Source of the DNA: Perilla frutescens
Taxonomy: Eukaryota; Streptophyta; Magnoliopsida; Lamiales; Lamiaceae
DNA: 64,000 nucleotides
NCBI GenBank assembly: GCA_026008535.1
Contig: BRKX01000011.1
Location: forward strand, 21,336,001-21,400,000
Direction of reading: 5' to 3'
The notes beneath the pieces were generated by a model. It made no database searches. It worked only from the letters and a program-made list of their open reading frames with translations, and was not told the DNA's origin. Below are positions 56,666 to 64,000 of the stretch, one piece after another; within the stretch, counting starts at the first letter, position 1; each line of letters starts with the position of its first letter. Position numbers and translations under genes: made by a program.

Positions 56666-58480
56666 CAGTGGCAGAACCAGGATTTGTTTTTTCTAGGGGA
56701 GCTATTATACTTATTGTATATATATTTTTTCACACAGTCAAATAATTATATACTTAAATACAAAATATTATGACATAAAAAAAACACAATTTTAATATAA
56801 ATACAAATGTTTAAATATTTCATACATTAAAACTAATTTAAACAATGAACATACATGGCATGAGGATTTTCTTGCAATATTAAAGATTTCAACCCAAGTT
56901 AAAAATAAATACATATAAATTGAATTCAATTAAATACCCACTCACTCACACCACAATTGATTTAATAATCTACAAATATAACTATATAAACATGAAACTT
57001 AACAATTTTAAACGACTAACCTCAAATAATACAAAAAAAAAGACCAAAAATCATGAAACATAATTTCAAAAAATAATCAAATATTTAGTATTTAAAAGTA
57101 AATTTTAGAAAAATTACCTCAAATTTATTTGTTATCTGCGACTGAGAAGAAAATCGAGAGAAAGAAAAGAGCTTCCAAATCTATAATTCGCCCAATTTCA
57201 TTGTCGTTCTCTCTCGCCTCTCGGTCAGCTACTCAACCGTTCTCTCGAGTTTTTTTTTAAGTAATTAGTTTAGATTTCAGAACTTGGCTAAATTAAATTA
57301 TCTACCTTTGTTTTCAATAAATTAGAGACGAACCGAGGGTGTGGCTGGTGGGGCAGGCGCCCCCTCAAAATTTGATTTTTTTTACTATATATGTGTGTGT
57401 GTATATAATTATTATATAAATATAATATTTTTGCCCACTCTCCCACTATTAATATTTTTAGGCATTAGATATATTAATATCTAAGTATGACCCATATGTA
57501 GTTAAATTGATGTAGCGAGAGGATCAAAAACTAAAATAATACAAAATAAGTAATTTTATTTAAAATTTCAAAATATAATAATTTCGTTTATATTCTTACT
57601 TTACAACTTGTATAAAGTTCATTTTATTATTACATTTCCCCCTCTTTATTCTTATTAATATTTTAAGTTTATTTCATTATATATTTAATATTTTTTTATA
57701 TTTATGGATTTGAGAATAAATGCTTCAAGACTTTAATTAATGTTATGATTTTATTTATATTTTACAACTTCACAATTTATCTATAATGTAATAATGTATC
57801 ATTATGCTCAAATTGTGCATTTAAGTTTATTTTAATTTTATTAATTTTTGTTGGAGTTTTGCAATAAGTTTAAGTTACAGTTTTACATTCTCCCAATGTA
57901 CATTGAGAAAGAAATTGTCGAAGCTTTTTTGATGCCGACTGAATCATAGATGAATTTAAAATTATGAAGAAACGTCGAGTACAATTTACGATGCCAAAAT
58001 TTTAAATAAATATAGCTTTATTTTAATTTAGATAAGTAGTCGTATGTGTGTGTGTATTTTCGCCCTCGCAAATTAAAATTCTCATGTCTGTCCCTGCAAT
58101 AAATATTATCATAATTATAGATTTATAGGCCTAGAGTCCCTAGACCACTAGACACTATCTATTATTATTAATATATTGACTCCCCATCGTCGTTTTTCTT
58201 CTTCTTCTTCTTCTTCTTCTTCTTCTTCTTCAATTCTGCAACTGCAAGATATCACATTTTCCGGCAACTCGGCACAGCCTCATCCCATCTCCATCTGATA
58301 TCTCCATTTTCCGGCAACTCAGCACAGCCTCATCCCATCTCCATTTGACTTCTTCCTCCTCTTCTTTTTCTTCTTCTTCTTCTTCTACGGGGGCTATCGC
58401 CGGAAAAAATAAATCTAGTAGTAAAAAAAAATTAGTTGGGAGGAGCTACAGCCCCCAGCCCCTGTGTAGTTCCGCCGTTG
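56666..58480. mobile_element. Non-autonomous hAT element with perfect 8-bp duplication
   Basis: Element of 1815 bp. Left CAGTGGCAGAACCAGGATTT, right (complement) CAACGGCGGAACTACACAGG. The flanking octamer ggtacacg is identical at 56658-56665 and 58481-58488. It is non-coding. Near 57328-57370 a GGGGCAGGCGCCCCC phrase suggests a further nested element. It interrupts the third copy of the CCCTAAA-rich family. Confidence 0.85.
58197..58352. repeat. (TTC)n microsatellite and 58-bp tandem duplication
   Basis: About 12 TTC units at 58197-58231. Then ttttccggcaactcggcaca plus gcctcatcccatctccat is present twice (about 58256 and 58309), followed by another TTC tract. Confidence 0.9.
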
Positions 58481-58488
58481 GGTACACG

Positions 58489-59200
58489 CGCTAGAATTAT
58501 TATTATTATTATTTTGATTTTTTTTTTTTTTTTTTTTTTGATTTTGTGATTGTTTCTTTTTTTTTTTCCTTTTTCCCTCAAAAATGTATACCCTAAAATA
58601 CAATTAGTGAACCCTAAAATTGAAATTAATTAATTTAATTTTTTTGAAATAAATATAAATATATACCCTAAAATTAAAGTGAATGTTTTTTTTAAATTCG
58701 ATGACTCACGTAATGCACTGATCCGATGCTAACGTGTGGGATCGTGCATTGTACTCGACAATTAATTTAATTTTTTTGAAATAAATATAAATGGTAATTG
58801 AAAAAAAATTCTAATTTTGAAATAAATATATACCGTAAATGGAATTAGTGAACCATAAAATAAAAGTGAATGGATTTTTTTTGAAATAAATATAACCCCT
58901 AATTGAGATTAATAAACCTAAAAAAATATGAGCCCTAAAAACACAACATAAACCTCTAAAAATTCTAAAAATACTAAAAAAATCCTATAAAAACCGTAAA
59001 CCCTAAAAAACCTAAACTCATAAACTCCAAACATTAATTGAAATGGAAAAAATCACAATTTAAACTACATAAACTCATATAAGATAAGTAGCGGATCGGT
59101 TAATTTTTAATGATACAAGTGATAGTTTTTAAATTTTGAGTAATACTTTTTAGTGTTGGAATTGATACTTGTTTTGATTTTTTTTTTGCGGATCAACATT
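58489..59200. repeat. CCCTAAA-rich dispersed family, copy 3
   Basis: T-run, tataccctaaaatacaatta, repeated ccctaaaattaaagtgaatg segments, ccctaaaaacacaacataaa units and the tail gagtaatactttttagtgtt. Its GC-rich start appears cut off by the hAT element to the left. Confidence 0.65.
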
Positions 59201-59588
59201 GATCAACACATATTGACCCGCATTGATCTCGATATATCTGATAAATGTATGAACTTTATTGAACCTTAAATGATATACATGAGACTTGACTTTCAAAAAA
59301 ACAATTGCCTAAAGTTACTCAATTTTATTAAAAAAAAGAGGGCCCAACATCAATAACTAACGTAAATATAGTTGCCAAGATTAATGCAATGCATTGCCTA
59401 ATGTTATAACCTAACGCTAGTGTAGCAATAGGTTAAATGCAATTTTACAATTTTCACACCGGCAACTTGCAAGGCTTTTTCCATAATCATTTATTACAAG
59501 TACTCACCCCAAAAGTAATAAATGACCCACCCAAAAAGTTATCATGTAAAAGTTGTTTCAATCTTACCAATCAAATTTATTAATTTCA
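59201..59588. other. Spacer, no gene seen
   Basis: AT-rich sequence without open frame or recognisable repeat. Confidence 0.4.
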
Positions 59589-59671
59589 TTAGAGGATCCT
59601 CAATGGTGTACTTTGAGTACATAACTTCATCATGTTACCTTCACATTAAAATTTATGTATTACTTTTTTAA

Positions 59672-60593
59672 GAATTAAGGTTCAAGTAGGTCCCTGAATT
59701 TATTTGGGAGGCCAATTAGGCCCTTCAATTTTTTTTGGTCTCAATTGAGCCCCTGAACTTTTAATTTGGGCTCAATCAAACCCTTCTGTCAAGCACCTCA
59801 CAAACGTATGTTAGTTGTCACACAAAATGATGTCGTTTTATACAAAACGATGTCGTTTTGTGTTTGTCTAAATATATCATATCCGATTTGCAATAGTTCT
59901 TCCAAAATTTAGGCAAAAAATTCACATCACAATCAAGATTTGGTGATCGATGTCCATCAACAGCTTCTACACAAGTTTTTGTGAACTCGAAAAATTTATA
60001 TATATATACCTCTACATTTGAAAACGAACTCTCCTTCAAGAATCAAGATTTACAAAATCATTTTCTTCCCCAATTTACTCTTCGATTCAATTTAAATATC
60101 TCACCATTACAAAAATCTCAAAAAATAAAATAAAAATCATACGGCTAACTGAATGTCACCTAAATCGAGCTGCGCTGCCATCTCCTCCAGCTGCTTCTTC
60201 ACGCTTATATCAATCAATTTCGACCCGGAATTTTCGTATCGGATCGTGAACCCAGCAACCAAACCCGGATCGATCGCCATCTTGATCCTAATGTTTTTTG
60301 CCCCCGTCAATTTCTGCACCCCCTTCGCAATTTGCGCGAGATGCTGCGACTCTAATTTCACCACCGACTAATTGATTTTAATGAAAGAGGCAAGCAGGTT
60401 AATTTATTTAGACAAACACAAAATGACGTCGTTTTGTATTGTGTGACAACTAACGTCCGTTTGTGAGTTGCTTGATGGAATGGCTTGACTGAGCTCAAAT
60501 TAAAAGTTCAGGGGTTCAATTAAGACCAAAAAAAGTTGGAGTGCCTAATTGGTCCCCACAAATAAGTTCAGGGGCCTATTTGGGCCTTAATCC
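59672..60593. mobile_element. Pack-MULE carrying a chloroplast ATP synthase delta fragment
   Basis: Element of 922 bp with inverted ends of about 195 bp: GAATTAAGGTTCAAGTAGG and GGATTAAGGCCCAAATAGG, continuing with CCCCTGAACTTTTAATTTG and TTAGTTGTCACACAA. The flanks are cttttttaa (59663-59671) and attttttaa (60594-60602), a 9-bp duplication with one mismatch. The same TIR family as 4633-17244. The centre is the 3' coding end of a host gene. Confidence 0.85.
60137..60370 (-). pseudogene. Captured 3' end of nuclear atpD (chloroplast ATP synthase delta subunit)
   Basis: The minus strand encodes VKLESQHLAQIAKGVQKLTG, IRIKMAIDPGLVAGFTIRY, SGSKLIDISVKKQLEEMAAQ and LDLGDIQLAV, then TGA at 60139-60137. 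This is the conserved C-terminal third of the nuclear-encoded delta subunit (about 250 residues in full), which links the F1 head to the stator of the thylakoid ATP synthase. It ends at the native C-terminus. The frame has no internal stop, but just upstream of SVVKL an in-frame TAG and TIR sequence begin and there is no ATG at its start, so it should not make this protein. A gene fragment carried by the MULE. Confidence 0.88.
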
Positions 60594-60602
60594 ATTTTTT
60601 AA

Positions 60603-61577
60603 ATACTTATTCACCCACAATCATTTAGGTACATACATTAATCTTTAGGGTCTCACCATCATCACCCTTTCATTCTTAATTCATCTTTAATTTTAGTACA
60701 TGCTTCACTCATATATTTTGATTTATATATATTTATATATAATTAAATCCATCCTTAATAAATTTTATGTTTTATTTGTATTTTTAAATTTTATATATAA
60801 TTTAATCATTTACTTTTCTATGAAACTAACTTAAATTATATTTTAATATTTTTTATTTATTAAAATTTTCAATACTAATTTATTTAAAAATAAATCTATA
60901 ACCAAATCATCAAAATAAAACAACGATATTTTTATTGATATGTAACTATACTATGACAAAGATAAAAAAATGAGAGGAAAAAACATCGGCAAATTAATTT
61001 ATCATGTTATACAAACGTCGGCAGATATTCAATTTTGTATAGGCGAATATTTAATTTTTTATCGATAAATATTCAATTTTATATCGGCATATATTCAATT
61101 TTTTAATGGAAAATTATACTATTTTTTCATTTTCTAATGTTATTCTAAATTTTGGTAATTTTAAAAAATTAAAATAATTGTGAAATGCAATTAAAAATTA
61201 TAATATAGAATTAAAAAAATTGGTATAAATAATATACAATATATTATTAATAAAAAATTAGAAAAGAATGAAAAAAGAAAATCGAATGAAAAATAAATAA
61301 AAGAAATCATTGATAAAAACAAAAGAATTAAGGAAAATAAACAAAAATAATAATAATACAAAATTACATGAAAGGACATGCGAGACCCATTTAAAGTTGG
61401 TACATGCATCAAAAAAAAAATACAAAATTAGATGGAAGGACATGCAGAACCCATTTAAAGTTGGTACATGCATATGTACCAAGTTTTCATTTAACTTCTT
61501 ATTAGTGGGCACCCCAAATGGTGATGTACTAAAAAATGGTACATAACTTGAGTTATGTACCATCATTGGGGGTGCTC
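60603..61577. other. Right arm of the Harbinger-like element
   Basis: AT-rich. Near 61020-61100 the word tcggcaaatattcaattttatat recurs four times. At 61373-61470 a block of about 65 bp, gaaaggacatgcgagaccca then tttaaagttggtacatgcat, is tandemly duplicated. No gene. Confidence 0.6.
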
Positions 61578-61633
61578 TTATATGTTATTTCTACGTTTCA
61601 CATTTTACTTATTATACCACACTATATTACTTA

Positions 61634-62677
61634 GGGTGATTCTATTTACACTACCATATTTTCTTTACACACCACTATTAAATTTAATTATAAAATAAAT
61701 AATTATTAATTTACTTAAATATCCTTTTGATTAAAAAAATCTTTAACAAAAAAATTCAAAAGAAATGATACAGAAAAAAGAAAAAGAAAAAATGGATGTC
61801 TTCTTCTCCACCCGCTCCACCGCCGGTTTCTTCTCCATCCTGCAGCGGGCAACCATCGTCTCTCTCATCTTCCTCCAATTTTGCAAGTCCACAACCATGG
61901 TAGAAATGAGACCAACATCAATTATTCACAAAAAGCAAAAAAAAAAAAGACAGTAAAAACATGGCAGATCTGGAAGGCGACCTCCGCGACCACACCATGC
62001 GAAGCTCCCCTCCCCTCCAAAATCTGCAGACCCCGACTCGTTCGAAATTCACAGTTTGAACCCTTTTCTATAGGTTCGAAAAATGTTTTCTGAATCTTCT
62101 TCTTCAAGTTTGGAAAATGTTTTCCAAAACCCTTCTTGCGTGTTCGATTTAGAGACGATTTTCGAACCCCCTCCTTTGGATTCGAAAAATATTTTTCGAA
62201 CTCTAAGATGGAGTTTCGAACTGTAAATTTCGAAGTATAATCTGTCATTTTTTTTCATTGAAGTTGTCGCTGCTTTGTTGGAGAAGGCAAAGTAGAGTGT
62301 AATAATAATTTATATTGTGTGATGGTGGGCGAAAAAGCAAGCATTGTGGTGAAGAAAAAAGGAAGAATGAAAAACAAGGGTGGTCGGTGGTGGTGGACGG
62401 AGGAGGAAGAATGACGATGAAGAATGGTGGTTGGCGTCGGCGGAGGAAGTGCGGCGGATCTATTCTGTTTCCTCTCTTTTTTTCCTTTTCTTTTCCTTTT
62501 TATTTTTTCTTTTTAATTATTAATATTGAAATATTATGTTTAAGTTTTTAAATCAAAGGGTAGAATAGATTTTTAGTGTGGAGTGTAAAGAAAAAATAAA
62601 TAAAAAAAATCATTTTTGTGGTGTGTAAAGTAAATGTGGTGTGTAAAGAAAATATGGTGGTATAAATAGAATCACTC
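61634..62677. mobile_element. Non-autonomous MULE with perfect 9-bp duplication
   Basis: Element of 1044 bp. Left GGGTGATTCTATTTACACTA and right (complement) GAGTGATTCTATTTATACCA, both continuing with CCATATTTTCTTTACACACC, form long inverted ends. tattactta is identical at 61625-61633 and 62678-62686. The same family as 1599-4511. The interior has stretches richer in GC than the surroundings (61795-61905, 61975-62045, 62320-62460) that may be captured host DNA, but I cannot name a source. Confidence 0.87.
62040..62236. repeat. Imperfect 36-bp repeats with TTCGAA palindromes
   Basis: Five imperfect units of the type ggttcgaaaaatgtttt plus cgaaccc/ttc run through the centre of the MULE. Most units contain a foldback around TTCGAA or TTCCAA. 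Minus-strand open frames over it (for example 61922-62248) are repeat translations. Confidence 0.75.
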
Positions 62678-62686
62678 TATTACTTA

Positions 62687-64000
62687 ATTATATTTTTATT
62701 TTAAAATTAAAATTAATTTCTTTAAAAAATTAATTTAACCTAAATAACTAATTAAAAATAAAATCTAATTAAATAAAAGAAAATTGAAAGGAGAGAAACC
62801 CCCCTTCTTCCCACCATTTCCATTCCGTCCTTCTTCGTTTTCTTCTTCACCTTCATTCCAAAGTTATGCTAGGGCAACTGCAACTCCAATGCTAAGGGCA
62901 TCTCAAATCACAAGAATAGCGGAAATGCCTTTTTTCAAGCGGGACGACAAACTGCGTGACATTTTAGGGAAGAGGAGAGAGGAACACCATGGACGGCAAA
63001 AGTTTTTATTTTTATTTTTCAATTTCTTTTATGTTGTTTTTATTTAGTGTTTTGTTTTTCATTTTGTATATATTATTTATAATTTATTTATATTTTAAAT
63101 AATATTTGTAAATTAATATTAAATTTGTTATATATGATAAATTTAATTAAATGCAAATGTTGAAACACAAAATAAAATTAGATAAAAATTACATCAACAA
63201 TAAAAACTATAAAAGTACTTAAATATATAAAAGTACACCAACAATATTACTACATAAAATTACTAAAATAGATAAAAGTACATGAAATAAAAACACAAAA
63301 ACTACATAAAAGTAATAAAATATATAACATTACACCAACAATAAACTACATAAAATTACTAAAATAGATAAAAGTACATGAAATAAAAACATAAAATTAT
63401 GCTAAAAAAAGATACAAATATTTTCCTGATAATCTGAAATGCATTAATTGATCATTTGTGGAAATAATATTCTGATTCGGAAATTATGATATAATATTAT
63501 GTAACTTTATTATTATTTTGTAATATTTTAATGAATCGTATTTTTATTTTATATTAAAAAATGAATCATATTTTTATTTTATTTTTAACTCAAATATATT
63601 TGTTTGTAAAAAAATGTTTCAACAATTATCATGAAATGTTGAATTTAATTATAGATGTCCATTAAATGAAATTGCATATATTATTACACGTTAGCAAGTA
63701 TAAAATAATTATTATAAAAGGAATAAAAGAAATATTGTGAAATATATTCTCTTTTTGCTATATAATGATAGTGCAAACTGTTGGAGATGAAATATGAAAT
63801 TTGTTGTATTTTAGTGACAACGATGTTGTATTATAGTGCAGACTGTTGTAGATGACTTAAATACTTATTTGGTGCAGAATCTGCACTAAATAGATGTAAT
63901 TTTTGTGCTTTTTTTTTTTTGACAACTCCAACCCTTTGTACCAAATATTATACCAAATAAGAATATTCTAGAAAAAATTTAATATTGTTTTATAATTAAA
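62687..64000. other. AT-rich right edge, no gene called
   Basis: The 87-codon frame at 62784 resembles no family. GGCAACTGCAACTCCAATGC (62873) looks like one end of a GAGCATC/CTCCAATG-type MITE whose other end may be near 63920 (GACAACTCCAACCC) or outside. A 97-bp unit (acaccaacaat...acatgaaataaaaaca) is tandemly duplicated at 63235-63402. Confidence 0.45.

Larger units (their letters stand above)
59592..61577. mobile_element. Harbinger-like element with TTA duplication (contains a Pack-MULE)
   Basis: Left GAGGATCCTCAATGGTGTAC and right (complement) GAGCACCCCCAATGATGGTA, both continuing to GTACATAACT, are inverted and flanked by tta (59589-59591, 61578-61580), the PIF/Harbinger pattern. No transposase. 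The Pack-MULE 59672-60593 lies just inside its left end. Confidence 0.72.

Noticed and set aside
60137..60364. Functional short atpD-like gene
   Set aside because: It lacks a start codon at the proper place, is preceded by an in-frame stop and lies between MULE inverted repeats.
61922..62248. Minus-strand frame of 108 codons
   Set aside because: Translation of the 36-bp TTCGAA repeats within a non-autonomous MULE.

Overview
This window looks like nuclear DNA of a flowering plant, very probably a eudicot. It has spliced plant-type genes with canonical GT..AG introns, a nuclear tRNA-Gly, a gene for a chloroplast-targeted protein, AT-rich intergenic DNA and plant transposon families (Copia, MULE, hAT, Harbinger-like and Stowaway-like MITEs, tRNA-derived SINEs). 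No prokaryotic features or CRISPR arrays were seen. The species cannot be fixed from sequence alone.

Ordinary host genes are few. They are the last exons of a SHAGGY/GSK3-like kinase (1-379, +), a five-exon membrane RING-H2 E3 ligase-type gene (18675-21546, +), a tRNA-Gly(GCC) (22211-22281, -), a ten-exon chloroplast SRP receptor cpFtsY gene (41600-44386, +) and a three-exon hotdog-fold thioesterase-like gene (45234-46344, -). Almost everything else is transposon DNA, often nested.

The most striking object is a Mutator-like element of about 16.7 kb (24802-41460) with matching inverted ends. From the left end runs an apparently intact ten-exon gene for a 699-residue ULP1-type (SUMO/NEDD8-protease fold) protein. 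From the right end, convergent, runs a FAR1/MURA-type transposase gene. Between them lie a small Myb/SANT-like DNA-binding gene and a second, decayed ULP1 paralogue. Both end genes begin about 350 bp inside the element with a tiny first exon (13 and 7 coding bases) followed by a long intron. The non-coding parts of the element are filled with one short word, TTTTAGCACT or its complement, in long strand-polarised blocks. ULP-carrying MULEs are known (the Kaonashi class), but the paired cargo, the SANT-like gene and the saturating repeat are worth study.

Four further MULEs are present. 1599-4511 carries a broken eS21 ribosomal protein gene and is itself split by a perfect hAT insertion (8-bp duplication). 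4633-17244 carries zf-GRF and MULE-protein remnants and is split by a 9.6-kb Sirevirus-like Copia element (7283-16866, 5-bp duplication). 59672-60593 carries the 3' coding end of a chloroplast ATP synthase delta-subunit gene and sits inside a Harbinger-like element (59592-61577). 61634-62677 belongs to the same TIR family as the first and has a perfect 9-bp duplication. Thus two host-gene fragments have been picked up by two different MULE families within one window.

The 46.5-64 kb part is gene-poor. It holds a 3-kb insertion bounded by 15-bp direct repeats, a minus-strand LTR with four 323-349-bp tandem copies, a second hAT element (56666-58480), and three copies of a CCCTAAA-rich dispersed family.
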